A stretch of DNA of 64,000 bases from Prorocentrum cordatum. Taxonomy: Eukaryota; Sar; Dinophyceae; Prorocentrales; Prorocentraceae. The stretch covers positions 45,001 to 109,000 of the forward strand of contig CAUYUJ010015741.1 in the NCBI GenBank assembly GCA_963575745.1, given 5' to 3'. The translations under genes and the position numbers were made by a program. Of the stretch, positions 40,980 through 50,918 are shown one piece after another. Each line of letters begins with the position of its first letter. Position 1 is the stretch's first letter. Below the pieces are notes generated by a model. It made no database searches. It was not told the origin of the DNA and saw only the letters and a program-made list of their open reading frames with translations.

Positions 40980-41571
40980 TCATCGAGTTCCGCCTCCGCT
41001 TGGGCCTGCTCGCATGTGATCGCCCCCCTGTTGGCGTCGACGTTGTATCTGTGCTACATGGCTGTTATGCGTGGTGGTCAGCCATAGTGCCGTAGTAAGC
41101 TGACGTTGAGTACGTTCTTCGCGAAGCCGTCCAGGTAGGCATCCTTGTCGGCGCGGATCGTTGACGTTAGATCTTGTCTGTATTGGAATAAGAAAGCATT
41201 GGCGGCAAGCTGCAGTTTTCATTCTCCGCGTGGTGTCGTACAACGCGTATCCCAGCTTACATGAGGTTGGTGAGCGTGGTAGGGTCTTATATTGCGCAGT
41301 ATGCTGTAATCCTCGGCATGGTTGCTTCCGTCAGCTGGTAGGCAAGCTTGGCTGTGCGTATCCGTGCACACGTTGACTGTGGCGCAGCCTTCCATTCTCT
41401 ACATGGTTGGTGGCATGACCTCCGCACCCTGATCCGCGCGAGTGTCGTGTCGGTAATGTACGGCTTTCGTATCCGAATCGGGTCCAGCTTGTGGGCCGTC
41501 TCGGCCGCTTTTTGACCCTGTTTGTTCAGGTCGTGGGCGTGGTCGTTGATGTCGTACTCCCATGTGTGCAA
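40980..41571 (-). pseudogene. LINE D endonuclease-RT linker
   Basis: Frame 41571-41287 reads MHTWEYDINDHAHDLNKQGQ, then AHKLDPIRIRKPYITDTTLA and RIRVRRSCHQPCREWK. The RKPYI-x-x-x-TL-x-x-I-R phrase marks the start of the post-endonuclease segment in dinoflagellate LINEs. Frame 41243-40980 probably continues it. Confidence 0.5.
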
Positions 41572-41623
41572 CGGAATCTCGCTGAGCTGCTGGCGGAATA
41601 GGTTATTGTGGGTCGGCGTACTT

Positions 41624-42410
41624 CTAGTTTATCACTACTGGGAGGTGGTTCTCGTCTTCGTGTGCCATGTCCATGTCGCTGATGACTATGATGTCTGTTG
41701 CTGTGTCGAGGTTGGCGGTTGGTGTGACGAAGTAGTCGATGCATGCTTTCTTGCCCTTCTTCGTGTAGGTATACTTTGGTCTTCTGCGCTCGATTGCCGT
41801 GTTTTCGGCGGTCAGGTGGTATGCCAGGAGGAACTCGTGGATGCGAGCGCTAGCCTCGTTGTCCTCGATCGTTTTTTCCATAGTGCCCGATAGCATCGGT
41901 GGCCCGCTCCCCAGTTGTAGCGTTGGCGTCGATCATGATGAAGTCAATGTTGAACTTGTGGGTCATGTTGCTGATGCTGGCCCATAAGTTGCCATTCTTT
42001 TCCTCGCCCGAATGTCCGCGGGTAGCGTGAGCAACTGTCGCGGGCCTGCTAAAACCAGGTGGCGTAATGCGTACGACGAGGAGTTTCGGGTCCTGGTATC
42101 GGATCTTGAAGTGACTGGGGCGCAGGTGTTGCTCGGTGCCGTTGGTTTCCGCGTGCGGCAGGTCAGGATTCACGAAGTCTGAGCATCCCAGATTGTAGTT
42201 GTCGTGGCCGCTCGAGATCACGTGGAAGCCGTGCATGTTTGTCGTGCCTCTTGGTAGCTTCGTTTCTTGCATCCCGATCAGGTGGGTGTCCATGGACTGC
42301 AGTTGGTGGCTGGCGACCTTGATCCTGGCAACCTGTCTCGACCGCCCCCTGCCAGCATGGGTCGGTTCCCTGAAACTGCCGACGTTGAAGGTAATCGCTT
42401 TGAGGTTCAC
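41624..42410 (-). CDS. LINE D AP-like endonuclease
   Basis: The best-preserved endonuclease in the window. ATG at 42410 gives MNLKAITFNVGSFREP (first Asn motif). HLIGMQETKLP carries the catalytic Glu, and IDFIMIDANATTGERA is the D-x-N motif. The frame moves by one near 41890, where EKTIEDNEASARIHEFLLAY and ENTAIERRRPKYTYTKKGKK ACIDYFVTP give the N-T and late Asp motifs, and HLPVVI the final His. This is the exonuclease-endonuclease-phosphatase fold. The N-terminal ATG may start ORF2, although an RNase H block (48705-49190) lies upstream beyond the insertion. Only one frame change was needed to read it all. Confidence 0.75.
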
Positions 42411-42654
42411 GTTGATTATTTGTGGGGTTGGTTTCGTTGACGTCTGAAGTGTTCTGGGGTAGCCGTTGCGGTTGGAGCCGTCGCCTTCGCGCCCTGGTCA
42501 GTGGAGTCTGGGTGGGCTTTCCGCGTGCCGTCGTCGGTCTGCTGTAGCCATTCCCACAGCCGACGATGTTCTGCGTCAGATACTCCTGTCCACCTCCTTG
42601 GTTCGCCCGTCTCCTCAATTTGCCCCTCCGCTGTGCTGCCGCCACTCCTGCGGC

Positions 42655-42790
42655 GATGCAGTCGGGGCGCTGAAGAAGGAACCGTTTTCGTTGAGGGGGG
42701 GCTCGGTGTTCCTTAATTGTTCCACACCTTGCCCAAGGTTGCCCTCAAGTTTTCGATGGGAAATCGAAGGTTAACTTATGAAAATTAGCC
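42655..42790 (+). repeat. Repeat R4 copy 1
   Basis: GCAGTCGGGGCGCTGAAGAA, GGAACCGTTTTCGTT and TCGGTGTTCCTTAATTGTTC. The same order is at 55455-55600. The end, with CCTCGTTCCTT, is also seen at 47395 and in changed form at 33945. Confidence 0.7.
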
Positions 42791-42819
42791 CGGCGAAGGA
42801 CCCAACCATACTGCAGCCG

Positions 42820-42940
42820 CGAATGCCGCCATTGTGCATGCAATCTTCGCCCGCGCTCCCTATGGGGCCACGAACCGCGCAAGGGGCGCGCCGAAATGCG
42901 TGGCGGGGTGCACCGCGCGAACGCAGACGATCGGTCTGAG
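42820..42940 (+). repeat. Left arm flanking the LINE E fragment
   Basis: Reads CGCTCCCTATGGGGCCACGA, ACCGCGC, GCGCCGAAATGCG and ACGCAGACGATCGG. Its inverse lies at 44045-44165. The CTCCCTATGGGGCCACGAAC core is also the core of the 101-bp satellite at 45380-47285. Confidence 0.85.
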
Positions 42941-43880
42941 CGCGCGTGCCCCCTGTCACCGTTCTTGTTCGCCATGACGATGACAGTCATAATCGAAGAC
43001 GCTGCAGCGCAACTTTCTGAAGAGCACCGCCAATTCTGGGAACGCGGATCCTTGTCAGTGCTGCTGTACGCGGACGACGCGCTTATATTGGGAAGGACCA
43101 AGGAAGGCGTTGAACAGTTGCTTGCGGTTATTCAAAACTCTGGAAGATCGCGCGGCATGGAGCTACACCCAGACAAGTTCCAGCTGCTGCAAGTCAGACG
43201 TCAGAACAATATTCAACACACGCAGGGTAACATCATACTGGCGCGGCAGGACATAATATATTTGGGGGCCTTGATTTCTGGAGCAGGGGATTCGAGCAAC
43301 GAGCTTTCTCGGCGTCTTGGCGCGGCCCGGGCTGACTTCGACAAGCTTTCCAAAGTGTGGCGACATTCCAGTCTTAGCCGGCATCGAAAAATCGAGGTGT
43401 ACAAAGCCGCATATCTGGGCGCGTTGACGTAATTGTCAACTTTGTGGTTGAACGCAGCTGGCCGGAGGCGTTTGGGCGGTTTTCATTGCCGGTGCCTCCG
43501 CGCGATCTGGGGTATCGCGCCAGCTTACATCTCAAGAGTGAGCAACGTCTTAGACAAGACGGGGCAATCCCCTTGTATCAGAGACAGTAGCTCGACAACA
43601 GCTTCTCCTGCTAGGGAAAGCCGCCAGGTCGCCAGAAGGGAGCCCCCTAAGAGAGGCCACCTTATGCCCAGGGTCTTTTCGGCCAGCTTCAGATAGGTGC
43701 GCGAAGAAAGTTGGCAGGCCGCGCGCGGACTGGACGACCCAAGTGCAACGTGTTGCGTGCGCAGCGGCAGGCGGCATTGCCAATCTGACCCCACTCCTGA
43801 GTAGCGAAGCTTCCTGGCGGCAATTTGTCCGCGCAGCGAAGCTGTCAGCATAGCGCGGCGCTGTGCATTTGTATTGTAGA
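42930..43880 (+). pseudogene. LINE E reverse transcriptase C-terminal part
   Basis: An open frame of 178 residues (to 43432) reads CPLSPFLFAMTMTVIIEDAA (motif B tail), SVLLYADDALILGRTKEG (motif C with intact YADD, codons 43067-43078), GMELHPDKFQLLQV (motif D) and IIYLGALISGAG (motif E). ELSRRLGAARADFDKLSKVW is the thumb. Next is VYKAAYLGALT, then a stop. Further frames continue LNAAGRRRLGGFHCRCLRAI and the tail to about 43880. This is a non-LTR RT from a different family than LINE D. It lacks the fingers and motif A, so it is a fragment. Confidence 0.78.
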
Positions 43881-44381
43881 ATCAATATAGTTAGTTGCAG
43901 ATTTTCCCATCCAGTGTCCTACGCACCTCCGGGTGCATGACTTCTTGCTCGCTTGCTTGCGAGAGACTGATGAGCACGCAGACTCGTTCACAATCAGACG
44001 CACTCGCGCTCAGGCTCACCCGTTCTCAGTCTCTCGCACCCGGGCCGATCGTCTGTGTTCGCGCAGTGTACTTCGCCGCGCATTTCGGCGCGCCCTTCGC
44101 GCGGTTCGTGGCCCCATAGGGAGCGCGGGCGAAGATTATATGCGCAATGGCGGTGTTCACAGTTGCACAGGGGGCCTTTTTCAGGGTCCCTCCCCGACCA
44201 TACAGAACTGCATACACGGGCACTATTCAACATCATGTAGAGCCAAGGGGCGCTTGCGACGAGGTAGAGGAGGCCGTTCACAACGCCGTCTCACAAGTTC
44301 TGCGAACTGGAATTCGCACCGCGTCGTTGGGAACCAGGCTCCAGACCCGCGCAGGCCAGGAGGCAGCTCCGTTGGAAACAA
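43881..44381. repeat. Right arm flanking LINE E and adjoining unique sequence
   Basis: 44045-44165 is the inverse of 42820-42940 (GTGGCCCCATAGGGAGCGCG then GGCGAAGAT). The rest is unique, with no domain. Confidence 0.75.
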
Positions 44382-45255
44382 ATTATCCCAGAGCGACCCT
44401 ACCTAGGAGTTGGAGCCCCTAGGAGAGCAATATTAGTAGTAACGATAAACGCCGTCCTCCTTCTCCTCATCGTCGCAGTTGTAGCAGTAGAGGTAGTAGT
44501 AGTGTTATGCTATGCTATGCTATCCTGCGCTATGCTATTCTCTGCTATGCTATGCTGGGCTATGCTATGCTAGGCTATGTTATGACATTATTTGCTGCGT
44601 TATGCCATGCTATGGTATGTTATGTAACGCTATGATATGATATGCTATACTATGATATGATGTGTTGTTTTGTGATATGCAATGCTATGATGCGCTGTGT
44701 TATGATAATCAATGCTATGTTATGATATGCGATGCAATGTTACGATATGCTATGCGATGCTATGCAGAACTATGATATGATGTGCGATGATATGCTATGC
44801 TATGCTTGGCGATGCTATGCTATGTTGTGCTCATGCTGCGCTGCGCTATGCTGCGTTAAGCTAAGCTAAAGTAAGCTAAGGTATGCTAAGCTAAGCTAGG
44901 CTAGGCGAAGCTAAGCTAAACTAAGCTAAGCTAAACTAAGCCATGCTAAACTAAGCTAAGCCAAGCTAAGCTCAGCTAAGCTAAGCTAAGATGAGCTAGG
45001 CTACGCTTAGCTAAGCTAGGCTAGGCAAAGCTAAGCTAAGCTAAGCTAAGATGAGATAAGCTAAGCTAAGCTAAGCTAAGCCAAGCTAAGCTTAGCTAAG
45101 CTAAGCTAAGCTAAGCTAAGCTGGGTGAACCCAGGGGGCGGGGGCTGGGGGAACCGCGGGGCGGGGACTGGGGGAACCGCCCGGGGCGCTTTACACTGCC
45201 CGGCCCCTTTATGCTAAGAGAGTAAGAACCCTTCTAGGCAGAGCCTGGGTAGGGA
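44382..45255 (+). mobile_element. GCTAA composite element, copy 2
   Basis: The left module ATTATCCCAGAGCGACCCTA to GTAGTAACGATAAACG (44382-44451) and a CCTCCTTCTCCTC linker are followed by a (TATGC)n array (about 44505-44850). This turns into (TAAGC)n (44850-45122). The right module (45123-45255) contains GGGGGAACCGCGGGGCGGGG, AGTAAGAACCCTTCTAGGCA and GCCTGGGTAGGGA. The interior differs from copies 1, 3 and 4 while both ends are conserved. Confidence 0.82.
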
Positions 45256-45379
45256 ACATTGGAGCACGTGATATTGCGTGAATTACAGTGCAAAGGGTCT
45301 CTGGCGGCTCTCTCGCACCGGCAGAACGTTCGCAGATTGGTTCAAGAGGCCCACGGGGGGCGAAAGTCTCCGCTGGGGC

Positions 45380-47285
45380 CTTCGGTGGAGCTCGATGTGG
45401 GGCCAGGGGCCACGAATCGCGTGAGGAATGAGGGGTGCGCCGAAATGAATGGTGGGGAGGCATGCGGACGCAGCCACAGGCGCCTTCGGCGATGCTCCCT
45501 GTGGGGCCACGAAGCGTGTGAGGGGCGTGCCGAAATGGGCGCGGGGGCGGCATGCGGACGCTGCCACTGGGGCCTTCGGTGGAGCTCCCTATGGGGCCGC
45601 GAAGCGTGTGAGGGGTGTGCCGAAATGGGCGCGGGGGCGGCATGCGGGCGCAGCCACTGGGGCATTCGGTGGAGCTCCTTATGGGGCCACGAACCGTGTG
45701 AGGGGTGTGCCTAAATGGGCACGCGGTGGGCGGGGAGGACGCATGCGAACTGTGCCGCTGGGGCCTTCGGTGGCGCTCCCCATGGGGCCGCGAACCGTGT
45801 GATGGGGTGTGCCGAAATGGGCATGCGGTGGACGGGGAGGACGCACGCGAACTGTGCCACTGGGGCCTTCGGTTGAGCTCCCTATGGGGCCACGAACCGC
45901 GTGAAGGGCTGCGCCGAAATGGGCATGCGGTGGGCGGGGAGGACGCATGCGAACTGTGCCACTGGGGCCTTCGGTGGCGCTCCCTATGGGGCCACGAACC
46001 GCGTGAGCCGTGGGCGGGGAGGACGCATGCGAACTGTGCCACTGGGGCCTTCGGTGGAGCTCCCTATGGGGCCACGAACCGTGTGAAGGGTGCGCCGAAA
46101 TGGGCCTGCGGTGGGCGGGGAGGACGCATGCGAACTGTACCACCGGGGCCTTCGGTTGAGCTCGAATTGTGCCACGGGGCCATTCGGTGGAGGACGCATG
46201 CGAACTGTGCCGCTGGGGCCTTCGGTGGCGCTCCCCATGGGGCCGCGAACCGTGTGATGGGGTGTGCCGAAATGGGCATGCGGTGGACGGGGAGGACGCA
46301 CGCGAACTGTGCCACTGGGGCCTTCGGTTGAGCTCCCTATGGGGCCACGAACCGCGTGAAGGGCTGCGCCGAAATGGGCATGCGGTGGGCGGGGAGGACG
46401 CTTGCGAACTGTGCCACTGGGGCCTTTGGTGGAGCTCCCTATGGGGCCACGAGCCGCCTGAGGGGTGTAACAAAATGGGCCTGCGGCGGGCGGGGAGGAC
46501 GCACGCGGACAGTGCCACTGGGGCCTTCGGTGGAGCTCCCTATGGGGCCACGAGCCGTGTGAGGGGTGTGCCAAAATGGGCCTGCGGTGGGCGGGGAGGA
46601 CGCATGCGAATTGTGCCACTGGGGCTTTAGTATGGGGCCACGAACCGTGTGAGAGGTGTACCAAAATGGGCCTGCGGTGGGCGGGGAGGACGCATGCGAA
46701 TTGTGCCACTGGGGCCTTCGGTGGAGCTCCCTATGGGGCCACGAACCGCGTGAGGGGTGTGCCAAAATGGGCCTGCGGTGGGCGGGGAGGACGCATGCGA
46801 ACTGTGCCACGGGGGCCTTCGGTGGAGCCCCCATATGGGGCCACGAACCGTGTGAGGGGTGTGCCAAAATGGGCCTGCGGTGGGCGGGGGGGACGCATGC
46901 GAATTGTGCCGCTGGGGCCTTCGGTGGAGCTCCCTATGGGGCCACGAACCGTGTGCGGGTTGTGCCAGCTTGGGCCTGCGGTGGGCGGGGAGGACGCATG
47001 CGAATTGTGCTACTGGGGCCTTCGGTGGAGCTCCCTATGGGGCCACGAGCCGTGTGAGGGGTGTGCCAAAATGGGCCTGCGGTGGGCGGGGAGGACGCAT
47101 GCGAATTGTGCCATTGGGGCCTTCGGTGGAGCTCCCTATGGGGCCACGAACCGTGTGAGTGGTGTGCCAAAATGGGCCTGCGATGGGCAGGGAGGGCGCA
47201 TGCGAACTGTGCCACTGGGGCCTTCGATGGAGCTCCCTATGGAGCCACGAACCGTGTGAGGGGTGTGCCAAAATGGGCCTGCGGG
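45380..47285. repeat. 101-bp tandem satellite, about 19 units
   Basis: The anchor ATGGGGCCACGAACCG recurs at 46441, 46542, 46632 (a short unit), 46733, 46835, 46936, 47037, 47138 and 47239, so the period is 101 bp. The first units (45501, 45591, 45681) are 90 bp. Each has GCCTTCGGTGGAGCTCCCTA, CCAAAATGGGC and GGGGAGGACGCATGCGAA. All frames are open because the unit has no stops; none is credible as protein. Confidence 0.96.
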
Positions 47286-47534
47286 ATGGTGATGGGAAGG
47301 GAGGAGGGGGAGGAGGAGAGGAGGAGGTGTGACGCGGGGCGCTGTCTCTTCAAAACGAGGACCCAACACCACAGGACGGTTGGGAAAAAGGGGCCTCGTT
47401 CCTTTTTTAGGGTTCCTTCGGTCAACGCCTCGACTGTATCGGCACCGTCCGCTCTTCAGATGGCCCCGCCCGTGGGGCCAGAGGAAGGCTACCTCTGCCG
47501 CCACCTCGCTCCCATCCCAGCCAGTCTCCTCCCT
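47286..47534. other. No gene; part of repeat R4-like sequence
   Basis: GGAGGAGG run (47300-47330) and GGGCCTCGTTCCTTTTTTAG (47390-47410), which resembles the end of R4. Otherwise unique. Confidence 0.5.
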
Positions 47535-47680
47535 CAGGGCTGGACCTAAACTGTGTTTTTGGTGATTTCGTTGACCGTTTTTGTTTCGACTTCGTTTTGC
47601 GGTAAAGGCGGATTCGAGACAAAGGCGAGGGAACACGAAAACAAAACGAAAACGAAAAATACCGTTTAGGTTCAGCCCTG
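47535..47680 (+). mobile_element. 146-bp hAT-like MITE, copy A
   Basis: Terminal inverted repeats CAGGGCTGGACCTAAACTGT at the left and ACCGTTTAGGTTCAGCCCTG at the right. The flanks TCCTCCCT and TCCCCCCT agree at 7 of 8 bases, as expected of an 8-bp hAT target duplication. Copy B at 53697-53842 is exactly the same length. Confidence 0.8.
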
Positions 47681-47689
47681 TCCCCCCTC

Positions 47690-48068
47690 ATCCAGAGTCC
47701 TAGCGGCAGCGAGCTGTGCAGTTCGTCTCCATCTCTCCGTCCGTGCGTTTCTGGCGGCTGGCGTCGGCTGCGGCCGACCAGCAGCGCGCCACGTCAGCAT
47801 GACATCATGCTTATCGTGCGCTGTCTTGGGCAGACGTGGCTTGGAGGCTGGCGGTGGGGTCGGGGCGCTGGTGGGGGTAGGCGGTGGCATGGGGTCCTCC
47901 AGGCAGGCGAGCCTCCATGCCCTCGCGCACGCAGAAGCTTGTTGCTCCCGGCGGAGGGCAGCCACCGCGCCCTCTGCGGGGCGTTGGAGCCCTCATCCGC
48001 GGAGGGGTTTTCTGGCCCGATCTCGGCCGCCATTTCACCCTCCAGCGCGTCGAGCACGACGAGCAAAC
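47690..48068. other. No gene seen
   Basis: GC-rich unique sequence; open frames on both strands have Pro/Ala/Arg composition and no domain. Confidence 0.5.
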
Positions 48069-48668
48069 ATTATCCCAGTGCGACCCTACCTAGGAGTTGG
48101 AGCCCCTAGGAAAGCAGCATTGGTAGTAACAGTAAAGCTAAGCTAAGCTACAGCTAAGCTAAAGCTAAGCTAAAGCTAAGCTAAAGCTAAGCTAAAGCTG
48201 AGCTAAAGCTGAGCTACAGCTGAGCTAAATCTAAGCTAAAGCTAAGCTAAAGCTAAAGCTAAAGCTAAAACTAAGCTGAAGCTACGCTAAAGCTAAGCTA
48301 AAGCTAAGCTAAAGCTAAGCTAAAGCTAAGCTAACGCTAAGCTGAAGCTAAGCTAAAGCTAAGCCAACGCTAAACTAAAGCTAAGCTAAAACTAGCTAAA
48401 GCTAAGCTAAAGCTAGGCTAAAGCTAGGCTAAAGCTAAGCTAAAGCTAAGCTAAAGCTAAGCTAAAGCTAAGCTAAAGTTAAAGCTAAGCTAAAGCTAAG
48501 CTAAAGTTAAGCTAAAGCTAAGCTAAAGCTAAAGCTAAAGCTAAAGCTCCCAGGGGACTGGGGGAACCGCGGGGCGGGGACTGGGGGAACCGCCCGGGGC
48601 GATTTACACTGCCCGGCCCCTTTAAGCTAAGAGAGTAAGAACCCTTCTAGGCAGAGCCTGGGTAGGGA
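48069..48668 (+). mobile_element. GCTAA composite element, copy 3
   Basis: The left module ATTATCCCAGTGCGACCCTA to GGTAGTAACAGTAAAGC, the 11-mer GCTAAGCTAAA satellite (48138-48545) and the right module from CTCCCAGGGGACTGGGGGAA to GCCTGGGTAGGGA. It lies at one edge of the block inserted in LINE D; LINE D sequence resumes directly after it. Confidence 0.85.
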
Positions 48669-48704
48669 AAAACTCCTGTCCATTCTGGCTGTGGGCTTGT
48701 CTCA

Positions 48705-49190
48705 TCACGGTGGCTTGACCTCTTCGTCACAGAGTCCGCCAGCTCGTTCCAAGGGTGACCTGTGTGGGCTGTGGGCGTATACATGGTCAGTGCAGAGGAC
48801 GGTGGCGGTGGATGCCAGCTGGTGCATCTGGGTCGTGAGTGCGGCTAGGTCGTGGCTGCTGTGTGGTGCGTGCACTCTCCTGGCCAGTCCAACAGCAGCT
48901 TTAGAGTCGGTGTGCACTACTGCTGGAATGTTGTAAGTCTCATCTTGGCTGTATATCCATGCGTATGCCCGGATGAGTGCCATCATTTATGGCGGTTGTA
49001 TCTATGTAGGTTTATCTATGGCGGTTGTCGTAGAGTCCGTGACTTCCGCTGACATGGTGCCAAGGTATGCAAAGCTGCTATCGTCTTCGATCGTGATTTG
49101 CACGGAGCAAGCGTCTTTGGTGGAGTCAGTCTGGTGGGTACCGGGTACCGTCGGTGTATTGGTGGATCCGCTTGATCATTCCGTGGGTTC
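48705..49190 (-). pseudogene. LINE D RNase H domain
   Basis: Reading down from 49100: TIEDDSSFAYLGT, a frame change, then MMALIRAYAWIYSQDETYN, VVHTDSKAAVGLARRV (catalytic Asp), LTTQMHQLASTATVLC, DHVYAHSPH (the H-V-x-x-H element) and LCDEEVKPP (final Asp). The codon before MMAL is TAA (48987-48989) where RNase H has its catalytic Glu, so a single G-to-T change from GAA may have ended it. The domain lies upstream of the AP endonuclease of the same element (42410), as in LINE A. Confidence 0.65.
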
Positions 49191-49199
49191 TGGGTGAGG

Positions 49200-50918
49200 C
49201 AAGTTCAAGTGCCATGATGGCTGCTGGGTTGAACCGCTCTGGTTCGTGTAAAGTCGGAGAAGTAGGTGGTAAGATGGGGCGTGGAGGTGCGCCTGAGGAC
49301 GTCGGCGATCGGCTCAGTCACTGCGAATGTGGACCGAACCGCTTTTCTCGCTGGACACCTCGAAATGGTCTCTCGATGGTTGGCCCTCTCGCACGACGCA
49401 GGGTTGCTCGTCGGTTGACGTCTGTCGCTCGTGGATAATGTTACTGACCGCCTCGATGGCAGGCCCTTCACCACGGCGATGCGATGGGGTGTCCCTGCCG
49501 CTGCAGGGGACCTTCATACGCATCCGTGAGGTACTGGTCGTGGGGTCGCCGTGGCTGATGTAGGTATCCCACATCCTGCCTCAACTCTCGGTCGCTCGGT
49601 CCCAGCTGGTGCTGGTGTCGTCGTGCCCTGTGGCACTGTTTAGTTTGGCGGTGGCGGTAGCCGTCGTGTGTTCACTACGTCGTCCGGCATTCCATTGCCC
49701 TGACTGTGGGATGTGCTTGGGTTTGCATGCCGTCTGAACGGCGTCATGGCAGGTCCCCTTTGGTTGGTCAGGGCCTTTTGGTCTGACCATCTGAATTACG
49801 TCCTCCACATGTCGCTGGAGGTCGCGAACGTACTGTTGCGGTGGGTCATGCCGGTCTGGGTAACTAGTAGGTAGTGCTGCGCCAGACTCACCACGTGCAG
49901 CGTCTTCCAGAAGCGGTCCAACGCCGCTGTGTGACCGTCAACAGGAGTCCGTTGGGTCCCCAGCGGCCTCGGCTTCGTCGTCGGTCGTAGCCTTGTCGGT
50001 GGGGGCGTAGGCCTCGGGGGTCACCGCGACGATCATGTGGGGCTCGTTGGGATCGACTGTGGCCCTTTTGGTTCTTCGTGCGCTTAAGCTCCGTGTTGTC
50101 GGCGCTGGGTGTTTCCGTGATGGTGGCGCCGATGATCCTCTGCCAGGCGTGCCAGTGAAGCTTCTGAATGGGTCTACTGCTTGTGGCGTCGTCTGCTCGG
50201 TCGGGGTGCTGTTAAGAAGGACAAACAATAGTCAAAACGAGTACCCCAGACCAGCCGAATTGTAATCGAAAAGTCGTCCCCACACTCGGCTTTCCAACGC
50301 TCCAAGACGGCCCAAGAAGCCCCCAAGACCGCCCCAAGACGGCCCAAGAAGCCTCCAAGAGGGCCCCCAGACGGCCCAAGATGTCCTCCCTCCTCTTCGC
50401 GGGGGACGGCGTGTCGATGCCGATGGTCACAGCGGCATGGTCGGGTGCCCGGTGTTGCTGGCCTGGCAGTGTGGAGAGCCCAGTGCCCACGCTGGTGGTG
50501 TTGGCCTCGGTCATGTCGGTCTGCTGGGGTTCTGCTGGTGGCGTAGCCGTGTCTCTCTGCGTCCTTGGCGGCGCGAACACGTGGTGCTGTCCCCGGTCAG
50601 GTTCGACTGGTCGCGATGCAAGTGTTGCGTGGACGTCGGCTTCTCGGACCATCTCGCTGGACTGAGTCTGGGTCTGCTGTGTTTCTCCTTCCTCCAGTGG
50701 GTGTTCCAGTGGTGGTACGGGTGGGAATCCAGCAATAGCAGCGGTGGCGAAGTCCTCGTCATCCGTGCCGATAGGTATGTTGAGAGCGTCGCTGATGGCA
50801 TCGACCATCTCGACACTGTTGAGGCGCTGCTGGGCGATGAGAGTTGCATGTCGGGCGTACTGGAATTCCCCGTAGCTTCCTCGGTCCTCTTCGCGTGGGT
50901 CCCCTTCATGACTCTCCA
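49200..50918 (-). pseudogene. LINE D ORF1 C-terminal half
   Basis: Frames 50919-50212, 50228-49938, 49808-49581 and 49574-49314. The first has AISDALNIPIGTDDEDFATA and a Pro/Gln/Thr-rich region with DHAAVTIGIDTPSPAKRRED. It is interrupted by a CCAAGACGGCCCAAGAAG repeat block (50275-50400). The next has TKRATVDPNEPHMIVAVTPE. These are hydrophilic, low-complexity segments without a named domain, assigned to ORF1 by position and strand. Confidence 0.45.
50275..50400. repeat. CCAAGACGGCCCAAGAAGCC repeat block
   Basis: Six imperfect units of about 19-22 bp inside LINE D ORF1. They resemble in reverse complement the GGGGCCATCTTGG units near 21100-21300. Confidence 0.7.

Noticed and set aside
39914-40983. 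ORFs of about 300 residues with Ala-His, Pro-Thr or Gly-Val dipeptides
   Set aside because: Translations of the GGGCGT minisatellite. A membrane or antifreeze-like protein is not supported.
45400-47260. Large open frames of about 230-280 residues on both strands
   Set aside because: The 101-bp unit lacks stops, so all frames stay open; the period is not a multiple of three, so the frame rotates through the unit.
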